Assembly (NCBI RefSeq): GCF_963966145.1 | Contig: NC_091049.1 | Location: 10,106,001-10,170,000, forward strand | DNA length: 64,000 bases | DNA from: Tenebrio molitor | Taxonomy: Eukaryota > Arthropoda > Insecta > Coleoptera > Tenebrionidae | Direction: 5' to 3' | Shown here: piece by piece, positions 44,467-54,571 of the stretch | Position numbering within the stretch: the first letter of the stretch is position 1 | How the letters are laid out: each line of letters opens with the position of its first letter | Translations under genes and position numbers: made by a program | Notes under the pieces: generated by a model | Database searches by the model: none | What the model was told of the DNA's origin: nothing | What the model saw: the letters and a program-made list of their open reading frames with translations, nothing else

Positions 44467-44812
44467 GTACTATGGCGGCCAAAAAATTTTAGCCGTCACT
44501 ATCTTGACATGTAAAGTGTAAATAAACCTTTAGGAACCGTAACCCCACTTTCGATTCTTGTTATTTTAACATGCATATTGTTATTCTGACAATCAATTTA
44601 AACTGTTTAAAGCTCAGATTATTCCAAAAATCCGAGATGAATGAACAAAATTAAATAGATAACCTGAGGTAAACGTCCGTAGTAGAAAATGACAAAATAA
44701 TTTCGAGTTTTTAAATTTACCACCCAAAAAATACCAACCATTGTGACAATAAAGTATGGCTTACAAAAAGTGACGGAAATTGATGGCTAAAATTTTTTGG
44801 CCGCCATAGTAC
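44467..44812. mobile_element. TACTATGGCGG-family MITE
   Basis: Ends GTACTATGGCGGCCAAAAAA and inverse, closely related throughout to 33589-33952. Confidence 0.88.
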
Positions 44813-45357
44813 ACACAATTTTGTGTGCAACCGAAAATTTGAAAATTTCCTTCGCTGTCAATAAAAATAAAGTGGGCTCACATGTCGTCACAGCGCTATA
44901 GAAACGACATTAATAAAACAATTCATTTTGAAATAAATTGTAGTAATGTCGGAAGAAACTTAGGGTGTTTCCGTTTCGTGTATACCTACTCATCCAGATT
45001 TAAAGAATATTATAAATTGTGCAGTGTCGCATTTGAAACCTGAAAAATCGAAACGGCAACCGTTCCCGCCGACACCACACCATCGAGAGAACGCCAACCG
45101 ACGCCTACAAAAGATCAACACCCAGCCAGCATTTACAAGAAATTTTGTTTTCGCAGGGACTCAGCTCCTCTAACCTCTCTCCTAGATACACTGCTTAATT
45201 TTTGTGACTTGTATTTAGTTAGTTAGTTTGCTGGAAATAAACACCGATTATATTGAACCCCTCATGCTTACTTTTACCGCCGTCGTCAAGGCAACGGCTG
45301 CGAAATTGAATTTCGCAGCCTGTTCTCGGTATGCGAAGTGCTCATTTCGCGTACGGT
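44813..45357. other. Intergenic with one short perfect hairpin
   Basis: GGCTGCGAAATT-G-AATTTCGCAGCC (about 45294-45318) is a perfect 12-bp-arm hairpin just left of H6. 45055-45270 is GC-richer and may be retroelement UTR. No gene seen. Confidence 0.45.
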
Positions 45358-45512
45358 TGCACACAATAGTTATTTGTATCACAAGGCCAGAAACTGCACG
45401 TTTGCGAGCATGAGTACGGTTTGCTGTACGAGTCGCAGACGAGTATTGCAAGTACATACGAATGTTCGCAAAACGGTTTCTGGACGTGTGATACACAAAA
45501 ATTTTTGTGCCC
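45358..45512 (+). repeat. Long imperfect palindrome H6 with CGAG-tip motif (solo)
   Basis: Arms of about 70 bp (TTGTATCACAAGGCCAGAAA and inverse). Tip TACGAGTCGCAGACGAGT at 45427-45444. No recombinase-like frame is found downstream; a truncated MITE occupies that place. Confidence 0.75.
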
Positions 45513-45619
45513 GTATTTTAATAATTGGTATTAGGGACTTTTTTTTGTGGTGGCAACACTTAAACATTTAAAAAGTAAAATCAACATCGCTCTTGTTTCC
45601 TGACATTTATTATAATTTT

Positions 45620-45930
45620 TTTTTTGACCATTTATTGTCATTATTACTGATGTGTCAGTTTGTCAAACTGAAGGTTTTCAATCTGTCTGGCGTTTCCTTC
45701 GCCCTTTTCGTAACTTACAGATCATGACGCACTAGCATATCTGATTTGTAGTAGCACTTGTCTCTGGTGCACGCTTCTTTTCCCAATTTTAATTTTGATT
45801 ATCGCTGTCACGATGACAAAAATGACAAAAATCGAAAATGGGGTTAGTTCAACACAATGCCAGCTTCACATTTTGATGTCAATCCAATGACAGGCCGGCC
45901 TAAATTTATTGTTCGCAATAGTACATTAAC
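45620..45930. mobile_element. Truncated TACTATGGCGG-family MITE
   Basis: Matches 42830-43132 over about 300 bp; the left end is lost. Confidence 0.7.
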
Positions 45931-45954
45931 AAATTTCTTATTACTGCGTAAGGG

Positions 45955-46137
45955 TAACGGGTAAGGGGATAAACTAATTCGTGGCTTTGCCGAAATAAAA
46001 TCTAGAAAGAAAGAAAGACAATCCAAACCTGTTTTTTAGTAGGTATTGTTTTCAACAACTTTTAATATATCTTACGCTTACCTATTAGTTGATAAATAGT
46101 TCTGAAAAGAATTGTTTTTTGAAAAACAAAATGAAAA
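45955..46137 (+). repeat. Dispersed repeat, second copy of 17990-18188
   Basis: GGGGATAAACTAATTCGTGG ... GAAAAACAAAATGAAAACGG, a few indels from the first copy. Confidence 0.7.
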
Positions 46138-46240
46138 CGGAAGAATGAATTTGCAGAAAAACCATGACAGCACGAAATAACACAACTCAAGATCTCAAAA
46201 ATTGAAATTCGTAATGAGATCTGTCTCAAGTTGCTAACAT

Positions 46241-47051
46241 ATAGTCCAATTTTTACCCTTTTGAGGTGACGTCACGATTTCCTTTCTCGCTTTCTCTTTA
46301 TTGAAACGACACAAACAGAAAAAAAAAAAAACAAAAAAAGGCACGTTTATTTATTGATGGTGACTTTGAGGTTATTTTATGCTCCTGTCAATTTGACAAT
46401 TTTTAATTTTTTCACTTATTACATTGATTACAAACATAACTTTTCGAAGCAATTGTCAACAAATTTGAAACATCATAGTTATTTATGATGATCAATTCAA
46501 ATTTGTTTCTGATCCTAACCCTTTGTTTCCAATCAATTAAGAAATTATAATTATAAATTATACTTAGAAAATTATACTTTACAAAAAATACTTTCACTTT
46601 TGCTGTTCACAATCATAATTAATAACAACTACAGACCAATGAAAAACAGAGAAAATTTGCAAAACAACTGACTAGTTTTGACATTTTACTAGTTTTAGTT
46701 TGGTGCAATTAGATATACCCAGTAAATAGTTACAGTAAGTGCCACGAAGGTAAGCGTAATGGATATTGAAACTAATTGGTCAAATAATCTAATTATACGT
46801 AAAAACCTTGGAGTTTGCAAGAATTTGATAATTATAAGTGAAACACAAATGAAGCACAATTTGTTAAGTATAATTTTTTAATTATAATTTTATTGTGCAC
46901 ACCGTCATTCACAACTATGGACCAAACTTTGTTAATTATAATTCGTAATTATAATTTATAATTATAAGTGATTGGAAACGAGGGGTAACTCAAACATACG
47001 TGAAGTTACTAGATAATGACGTCATCGCAAAAGGGTAAAAATTGGACTATG
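46241..47051. mobile_element. TIR element with ATAGTCCAATTTTTACCC ends
   Basis: Ends ATAGTCCAATTTTTACCCTT and inverse. The terminal repeats include CRE-like TGACGTCA (46267, 47018). AT-rich interior without a transposase. Confidence 0.8.
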
Positions 47052-48000
47052 TATACCTAAAGTCCATTCACGTTGGATTTTCCTAGTCAAGGTGAAATAA
47101 TAATTCAATATTGTGGCGGTGTGATTTTTAGTTCAAAAATGCTTTAGTTCGTAGACTGTAGAGGTTATGTTATTCGCTGTCAGCAAAGAAACAGTCGTTT
47201 TTCAAATATTGTTATTAAACGTTAATAATACATCCATTTTGTTATCATTTGCACTAAAAATAGTGTCAGTTGTTAATCGGTATGATAGGATTAGGAACAT
47301 AAAGTTGCCTCAAGTTGCACAAAACCACTTTGCCTTTGCAACAGCACTTTTATGGCATTAGTCATTCGAAATTACTTTAAAATTGTACTTATATGGAAAA
47401 TATTCAGTCCAAACTATGACTTTCTGGTCCCTTTGTGCCTTTATTTGGTTCAAAAATATTGAAAAAAAGCTGTTGCAAATGACAACTGGTTTTTTGCAAC
47501 TTGAGTCAACTATACAATCCTACCTACTGGTGTTGTATTTTTCTGTTTGCGTTGTTGATTAAGTGAAAAAACCCTTAATGACTACATTTACGTACTTAAC
47601 CTTCTGCGACTAACATGATGAGTGATGAGGAACCAGAATAAGTTATAGAAAATGAACCCAATAGGAAATTGTGTGAAGTTTCTTTCATTGGAAGCGATGG
47701 AAGTAAGGAATGCATCTAAATGATGGAACAAATTTGGCAATAAAATTTCAGTTATTCAGAGACACTTATTCGTTTTGATTGTGGTTGTGACGTTTCAACA
47801 ATGTATTGTTACAATTGCATACCACAAAAGAAAGGTGTATTTTGATTTTTAATGATTTTTTTTCTAATTTAAGTTTTTTCGATGTACATATTACCTTTAA
47901 AATAACGTTGTATTGTTAAAACTGCTCAATAAAGGTCGTAAATAGATTATAATCATGTTAATACATAAAATACATTAAATATTAAAGGATTCGATATAAC
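47052..48000. repeat. Fragments of two repeat families
   Basis: 47058 begins TAAAGTCCATTCACG, an unpaired end of the TAAAGTCCATTCA family. 47305-47515 is an imperfect inverted repeat (CAAGTTGCACAAAACCAC / GTTTTTTGCAACTTGAG) whose right half matches 12375-12485. No gene in 47520-48000. Confidence 0.5.
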
Positions 48001-48202
48001 TAAAGTCCATTCAAAAATCAAAAAACCACCACCTGTTGCTTTAGGTTGGTAAAATTTAAAAAACCCTAGGTAGATATTTTTTCATACTATGTTGGTAACA
48101 TTTCGTATACCACCTCCACCCGGCGGCACGGCAATTTTGCCGGAGTACATACACTATTACGGATAATACTATCAAGTAATAGTGCAGTGCTTATCAACAT
48201 AA

Positions 48203-49126
48203 TTACCGGCGTCTCGCCTCCGCATTTTGACTTTTTTGTGTTTTATGTTCTGTGTCAATGTTAAGGAATTTCCTCACGATGTGACATGAGTATAATAATA
48301 TACCTTTTTGAATTTCAACCACCAATGTGTTCTCTAAGTCCAAAATTTTTAAATTTTTAAAAATAGATTGGGGTACTATTCCTGTTGCTGAAATTATAAA
48401 TGGTAAAATCGAAATTTTTTCTAAACACCAAAGATTTCTCATAGCAACGGAGAGTTCTAAATATTTATTAATTTTTGTATTATATGTCTGTGTTATATTG
48501 TGTGAATTTGGAACAGCTATATCTAAAAGATATGCTTGCTTTTGTTGTTTATTTAAAATAATAATGTGTGGTCTGTTATGCTGAATGTGAATGTCAGTTA
48601 AAACTGTCCGATCAAAATATAATTTGTAATTGTCATTTTCTAAACAACTTTCTGGTTTATAAATGTAATATGGTTGTGTATCCTTTAATAAATTGAATTT
48701 AACTGCTAAATTCAAGTGTATAATTTTTGCGAATATGTCATGACGTTTTTTATATTCGCTTTGAGCCAAAACGGTGCAAGAAGAAATGATATGTTCAATG
48801 GTTTCCCCTTCAGTTCCGCAAATCCTACATTTATCAATGATCGATTGTAAACCGCATATGTGTTTTTTATAATTTCTTGTATTGATAACACGATCTTGTA
48901 TTGCAAATATAAAACCCTCAGTCTCAGGATGAATATTTGATTTTTTAAGCCATGCATGAGAAGCTTGAATATTAATTTCTGGCTGTTCTAGCTCTTTAAA
49001 ATATCTCCCATGTAAAGACTTTTGTTTTATATTTGCTATAGTGTCAGGTATATTTGGCTCAACAATATCTGAAATTATATTATCACTTAAATTTAAAGGT
49101 GTGTAACCTTTATCCGCTGAAACCAA
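48203..49126 (-). pseudogene. R4/Dong-like zinc knuckle and restriction-like endonuclease
   Basis: CRICGTEGETIEHIISSC is a CX2CX8HX4C knuckle. The endonuclease follows: YFDRTVLTDIHIQHNRPHII ... AYLLDIAVPNSHNI. The family catalytic pair is (N)RPD ... D(I/V)A(I/V)P; here the first Asp is His, so target cleavage should be lost. Confidence 0.82.
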
Positions 49127-49524
49127 AGCGTTAAAAAAGTGTTATCACGAGCTCTATTGAGAAAATAATTTTTTAGTGAAGCAATTTGATTATGTTGTAG
49201 AATTTCTAGATTTGAAAAACCCCTACCACCATTTTCGCGTGGTAAATTAAATCTTTCAATAGCAGATTTGGGGTGATGTTTACAAAATTTTGTAAAGAGA
49301 ACTCTAGTTTGAATATTTATATTCTGTAAATTAGTTTTGGACCATTTTATAATACCAAAAGAATAGGTCAACAATGGAACAGCATATGTATTAACTGCTT
49401 TAATTAAATTATTACCGTTTAATTTTGATTTTAAAATAGATTTAATTCTTAAATAAAATTGTTTTTCTAAATTTTCTTTTATAATTGAATGTTGAATATG
49501 ATTTGATTGATTAATACCTAATAG
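49093..49524 (-). pseudogene. R4/Dong-like RT thumb region
   Basis: VNTYAVPLLTYSFGIIKWSK, TRVLFTKFCKHHPKSAIERF, LPRENGGRGFSNLEIL. Continues the RT after the insertion at 49525. Confidence 0.8.
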
Positions 49525-49530
49525 TTATTT

Positions 49531-49655
49531 ATGTGACAAGCTTAGTAAATTAATCTTTACGGGCGCGCTGGCACTTGTTGGACGAGCGACGTAAGGAGCG
49601 AGTCCCATAAGCCAGTAAGCCCAGTAAAGATTAATTGCTAAGCGAGTTGCATACA
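49531..49655 (+). repeat. Long imperfect palindrome H4 with CGAG-tip motif
   Basis: Arms GCTTAGTAAATTAATCTTTA and inverse (AAAGATTAATTGCTAAG), tip GACGAGCGACGTAAGGAGCG followed by AGT (49581-49603). Confidence 0.78.
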
Positions 49656-49827
49656 AACTTTTATTTCCACCTTCAGCCTTTAAATTTCGTTTTTTAATTG
49701 TTATTTATGTTTATAAAAATTTTGTAATGAAAGGCGGTGGGGCAATTATACCTACGTCGTCATGGTGTTGAGATAAACAAAAAAAATACTGTCAGAAGTT
49801 TTGTGAAATTTGTTGCAAAAAGAAAGA

Positions 49828-50010
49828 ATGGCTTTAATGCCCGATGAAGACTTTGAAGGCGATTTTCTTGAAATGCAAGAAAATAATCACGGAATTACCA
49901 ACGCTGCAAGTGCGGCTCTCTACTGATTCGATCCAAGGAGCGATATGAAAATACTTCCGAAACGGATCAAAATGCATTATTAACGTATGTAATTGCAACA
50001 ATTGATAGTT
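49828..50010 (+). pseudogene. Crypton-like recombinase N-terminal remnant
   Basis: ATG at 49828 opens 32 codons (MALMPDEDFEGDFLEMQENN ... NAASAALY), stop TGA. The overlapping frame then reads SLLIRSKERYENTSETDQNA to 50010. Acidic start plus (S)LLxxKSKERYE is the family entry pattern. One frameshift; no catalytic domain. Confidence 0.55.
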
Positions 50011-50172
50011 AAATTTGTTTGTGTTTGTAATAAACATAGTTTTGATTATTTATTTTTTGATGAGACTTGTAATAACTATTACAGGTCTCTTCTACGTGCC
50101 TGTTAAATATTACAGGGCTCTGCCTGTAATTACCCATTTACTTAGTTACCACAAATACCTATAAAGTGTCAT

Positions 50173-50890
50173 TTACTTAGAAGGTGGAAATAAATATTTA
50201 TAAAATTTTCCTTTATTTAAATTTTTAATGATTTCTCCTTCTTTAGTTATATATTCTAAATTTTCGTAATGACCGCGACATATTGATTGCGTTTTACACT
50301 TATAAATACCAAAACTCATGCTAATATCATTTGAGAAATTTTCAGTTATTGTTAATAAAGATAAAATGTGATTCTTTTTAGATGCATAAAGTTTTATGTC
50401 ATCCATATAAAGAAGGTGATTTAATTTTGATAGTGTGGTATTATTAAGTCTAATATTGAAACCGTATCCAGTGCTATTTAATAGATTTGTCAAAGGATTA
50501 ATGGCTAGACAAAACCATAAAGGACTTAAAGAATCTCCTTGATAAATTCCCCGTTTAATTTGAATAGGCTCGGATTTTAATTTAGTATTGTTTATTGATA
50601 AATTTAAAGTAGTTCTCCAAAATGTCATTACATGTGATAAAAAGTTAATCAAATCCAAATTAATTTTATAAATTTTAAGAATTTTAATTAACCATGAATG
50701 TGGTACTGAATCATAGGCTTTTTTGTAGTCTATGAATGCGGTATAAATATTTCTATTATTTTTTCTAGCTTGTTCCATTATTACCGTATCTATTATAAGT
50801 TGTTCTTTGCAACCAAAACACTCCTTAACACAACCTTTTTGTTCTTCATTAAGTATATTTAATTTTTGACAATGGTCGTAAATTATTATA
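50173..50890 (-). pseudogene. R4/Dong-like reverse transcriptase core
   Basis: EEQKGCVKECFGCKEQLIID, AFIDYKKAYDSVPHSWLIK, KRGIYQGDSLSPLWFCLAI and the catalytic LLYMDDIKLYASK (Y-M-D-D). QKGC...GCKxQLIID with IDYKKAYDSVPHSW is diagnostic of the R4/Dong relatives. The frame is entered from a MITE (50895-51087) upstream, and left into the insertion at 49525-50190. Confidence 0.88.
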
Positions 50891-50894
50891 GCTA

Positions 50895-51087
50895 GTGCGT
50901 TATCTCTTGACACGCGAGGTGCGCGGTGGGAGGAGTTTAGCAGGTAGAAGGAGAACTATCGGCAAAGATCGGTCCAGCAGCAATTCAACAACGGCGATTT
51001 TTTAGAACGGGTGGGAGCTGTTCGGGACTAGTCGTCTGAATTTGGTCTTCTGCGCAACTTTTACTCGCGTGTCAAGAGATAACGCAC
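50895..51087. mobile_element. MITE inserted in the R4 RT
   Basis: Ends GTGCGTTATCTCTTGACACG and inverse, 193 bp. Confidence 0.85.
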
Positions 51088-51271
51088 CAGCTCTACTTTA
51101 ATGCAAGATGTCATAATTTTATAAATTGTAGGCAGACATGTGATTGGCCTATATTTTGATGGATTTTTAGTATCGGAATCTTTTGGTTTCAGATATGTTA
51201 TACCATGGGCCAAAAACTCTGGAAATGTGTTAGGTTCCCTAATAAATCCGTTAAAGTGATCAAGTAAGCAG

Positions 51272-51889
51272 TTATGAATACAAGTACTTAAATTTTTTTA
51301 ACCAAAAGTTATTAATTTGGTCACCTCCATGGGATTTCCTATTATGTGAACTATTAATATTTTTAACTAAAATTTTAAGGCTAATTTGAATATGATGTGG
51401 ATTATTACTATCTGGTATCTCATTTTCTAAATTAGGAATCCATTCTGCCTGATTATTAAATTGAACTTCATTTGACCATATGTTTGACCAGAATTCTTTA
51501 ATTTCATTTATATTTGGTAGACCATTATTATTTTGATTTTTATTATCTGCTAAATTTTTGTAAAACAACTTCTCATTATTTCTAAATAGTTTGTTTTCAA
51601 ATTTCCGTTGTTTATTATTTTTATATCTTTTTAATCGTTTAGAATAAATATTCAATTTTTGTAATAAAGTGTCTTTAATTTCTATTAATGTTTCATTATA
51701 TTCGTTATATTTTAAACAATGTATTCTGTTTTTATTTAAAATCGATTGAATACAGTTATTTAGATGATTAGAATTTATACCCTTTAAATATTGAGTTATT
51801 CTACCTAAATCTCGTCTGATATTGTAACTATAAATTATGACATTTATTTGATTCAAAATAAAATTCAATTTGCTTTGAATTTCGTTCAT
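51272..51889 (-). pseudogene. R4/Dong-like ORF, N-terminal part
   Basis: About 205 codons, Asn/Lys/Ile rich, with EFWSNIWSNEVQFNNQAEWI and HNRKSHGGDQINNFWLKKF, the GxDxIxNFWLKK entry to the RT domain seen in this clade. The upstream zinc-finger part is not evident. Confidence 0.65.
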
Positions 51890-52098
51890 ATTGTTTTATT
51901 AGCAGCACGTTTAATTTATTTGAGTCTTATTATTTTTGATTAAACATGCCCGAAAAACAAGACACTTGATAAAGATTTAACCTCAAAATTACAAGTCTCA
52001 CCAAATTTACACACTACACTAGACAGCGTTGCCGATAGTAATTTAATTATCAAGGAAAATGCGACGTTGGTGGTTTTTTGATTTTTGAATGGACTTTA

Positions 52099-52823
52099 AT
52101 TAATTTTCGAACTGAAGCTATTTTTTCTTGAGTCCGTATTAGCTTGCGGGTTTCGTCACATTACGTCAGTTGTGGAATGTTGACGCAATTTTAAAATTAA
52201 CCTTTTTTCTTTTCGCCATGGTAAAATCACCCAGGAATAGAATTTTATTAAAAAATCTGTGACTTTATTTCACACGTCAAACTAACATTCAAAATTAAAG
52301 ACGTCAAATCTCTCTCAATCGCTCTATCATGAATAAAACACGATAATGTAAAAATTACTAGGAAAGGAGGACTTTAAATTGCTATCAAATGTCAAAAGCA
52401 GACGAAGGTCATGTCGACTTCGTGATTCGGACTAAGCTCATCGGACTATCATTAAAAAAATGGACTGTACCTACGTTGATTACTAAATTAAATCACATTA
52501 TAAACGATATCGAGTGGTCAGCGTTATTAATAAGAGGTCATTATAAATGATTGTACCATCATTTATAATGACCCCGTATTTTTGATTGCGTACAAAATAA
52601 ATCCAGAAATAAGCCTTATGTGACTAGTCTTGTATTTGAATTGTCTCTCCTTTACTAGGAATTGTATTAAATTAAAATTTTCTCCTTTTGACTAATCACG
52701 CTTGAATCTTTCTAGACCGAAAATTTAAAACTTTACAGTTTCATTCTTTCGACTTCACCATTTCTTCTAGTTTTCGCCGACCCCTGTGAGATATTGCGGT
52801 TCCCCAGGGTTACAGAGAGTAAA
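52099..52823. other. Intergenic with a short foldback (52534-52575)
   Basis: GGTCATTATAAATGATTG / CATCATTTATAATGACC forms an almost perfect 42-bp hairpin, a deletion relative of the MITE at 61178-61406. Nothing else recognised. Confidence 0.55.
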
Positions 52824-53388
52824 GTAGCCATACACGAGCGGTATTTCCTCAAGAAAAAGCCTCCGGGATTTCCTCTACCGAACCCTCGCTCACATACGGA
52901 GAGGATTTTCCTCAAGGAAAAGGCCTTGGGGATTTTCTTCAGGTTCAACTCCAAGTCAACACACTAGTTCTGTGTTCCCTGGTGGTGGTTGTTGGTTATT
53001 CTTATGGTTTTACAAATTGTTTTCATCATGGCATCAATGGATGATGGTATTTTAACGACTGTCGGTTGTGTGATTGCGTGGGACTGCTTTCGCAAGAAAA
53101 GGCGCAAATGAGGTGTATGCTGCAAGGAGTGGCTTTTGAAGAGAACCGTGTATTCCCATAAGAATCTAGTTACTGAACTGGAGGTTTTCCTAAAAGATTT
53201 TCACAATTATTTGAGGATGGACCACGATACATATTTACATTTCCTTTCATTGGTCACCCCTTTTATTTCTAAAGAATATACGCTTATGACCGCGGCCTCA
53301 AGAACGTCGCCAGACACGTTGGGGAATTCCTCAAGGCTTGGACTGTTCAGGCCGAACCTTGAAGAATCCCGCTCGTGTATGGCTACCT
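52824..53388 (+). mobile_element. Deleted PIF/Harbinger element (copy B) with TIRs and TAA duplication
   Basis: Ends AGTAGCCATACACGAGCGG and inverse CCGCTCGTGTATGGCTACCT, TAA on each side. It codes only the N-terminal transposase part (53136-53402): LVTELEVFLKDFHNYLRMDH then DTYLHFLSLVTPFISKEYT. Non-autonomous. Confidence 0.75.
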
Positions 53389-54055
53389 TAAGCGTTAACT
53401 AACATCCGAAAATTTCAAATTTGTAAGGTTAAAGATATCAGAATTATTTTCATCCGAACTTGTACTGACACCAAGTGTTATCAATATTAATCATTATCTA
53501 CTCTCTTTTTTTTGTTATTAATCAGAAATGTATTTTTAATGTGCATTGGCATGTGTACATCTAAAATCGAAAAAAAATTGTTGATAACTACCAAAGCAAG
53601 TATACATATTATTATCAACCAGTCTTTTTTATTTTACATTAAATACTGGTAAAAGTTATTTAGTTAACACTGTTAACAGTGCTGCTTGTTTAGCGAAGGT
53701 AAGAAAATAGTAGGTACATTACTAGTACCGAGGGATCCAAAAGTCTTTCTATCAAGTGAGCCATGACATTATTATAATTAAAAATATCGAAGGATACGGA
53801 CAGACTAATAAAACATATTTTTAATTTTCATTTAAATATGCGGCAAATATGCTGCAGTCCAACGGCATTCGTTTCCACTGCCATGACCCACTTGATGGAT
53901 CGCACGGTATTATTCACATAATATGATTTAGTATTTTTTCAAGTGTAACATTTTCATTGTTGATGTAAATTGTTGCTTAAATAATATGATTTTTGCTTTA
54001 AACAAACAAAAGTTAATGTATTGAATTTGAATTTGAATTGTGAACAATCAAAATC
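52860..54055 (+). repeat. Duplicated block (copy B of 18190-19190)
   Basis: Same order and orientation as copy A, interrupted by a MITE at 53728-53907 absent from copy A. Confidence 0.75.
53728..53907. mobile_element. MITE present only in duplication copy B
   Basis: Ends CCGAGGGATCCA... and inverse ...TGGATCGCACGG, with TA at both sides. Copy A at about 19030 is the empty site. Terminal motif related to 4735-5412. Confidence 0.8.
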
Positions 54056-54331
54056 ACGCAACAGCGTGATGAAGAAATGTGTAATACAACAGCGAAAGTG
54101 ATGAATAAATGTCTAATCCGCTGCCGGACATCGCAGATGACAAACGCAATAATTGTTGTCCTGTAACCATAAATTATGGAAATAAGTATACAATTACTTA
54201 AATTGCAAATAGTTTGTTGGTTGGTCGTATGTCAAAACTGCTCGCCAAATTTGAAATTTTTCAGTGGTTCCTAAACGAACTGATTCCATTGATTCTCTTG
54301 TAAACCATTAACATTTGTATACGGCAAGTTG

Positions 54332-54571
54332 GGTTATTTTGCCTTCTTTTAACACATCCTACCTCAGGTTAAAATCCTGCACAACTTTCAAAATCAGATC
54401 GTATAAACAAATTTGTTTAGAATTTAATAAGCTACAAAAAATATTCAGGTCATTTTCATGCAGTGCAAATTATTGCTACCTATAGGGTACCTATAGGGAA
54501 ATTAGAGTAGGAAAATCAATAGATATAATAGTGATATGATGATATGTCTACCTGAAATGTATTTGTTTCAG
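54332..54571 (+). promoter_or_regulatory. Conserved 5' flank of P450 copy 2
   Basis: Aligns with 27142-27388. Indels change the leader: the frame of the upstream ATG in copy 1 is closed here, supporting the downstream start codon. 54056-54331 carries nothing recognised. Confidence 0.5.

Larger units (their letters stand above)
49525..50190 (+). mobile_element. Crypton-like insertion inside the R4 element
   Basis: About 665 bp splitting the RT after the YKYL codons. It holds palindrome H4 (49531-49655), a recombinase-like start (49828) and at its other end small hairpins (GAGACTTGTAAT/ATTACAGGTCTC and ATTACAGG/CCTGTAAT, 50063-50132). GAAGGTGGAAATAAA and its inverse also occur near 49668 and 50179. 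Confidence 0.65.
48001..52098 (-). mobile_element. R4/Dong-like non-LTR element bounded by 30-bp inverted repeats
   Basis: Protein remains on the minus strand (51889 to 48203) give RT plus a restriction-like endonuclease, the R2/R4/Dong type. Both outer ends are inverted copies of TAAAGTCCATTCAAAAATCA, continuing to about 30 bp, with TA at each end. Since R4 elements have no TIRs, the likeliest reading is a retroelement inserted in a TIR element of the TAAAGTCCATTCA family. It is itself interrupted at 49525-50190 and 50895-51087. Confidence 0.75.

Noticed and set aside
45055..45270. Solo LTR
   Set aside because: Composition and an AATAAA are suggestive, but no TG...CA ends with a target duplication could be fixed.
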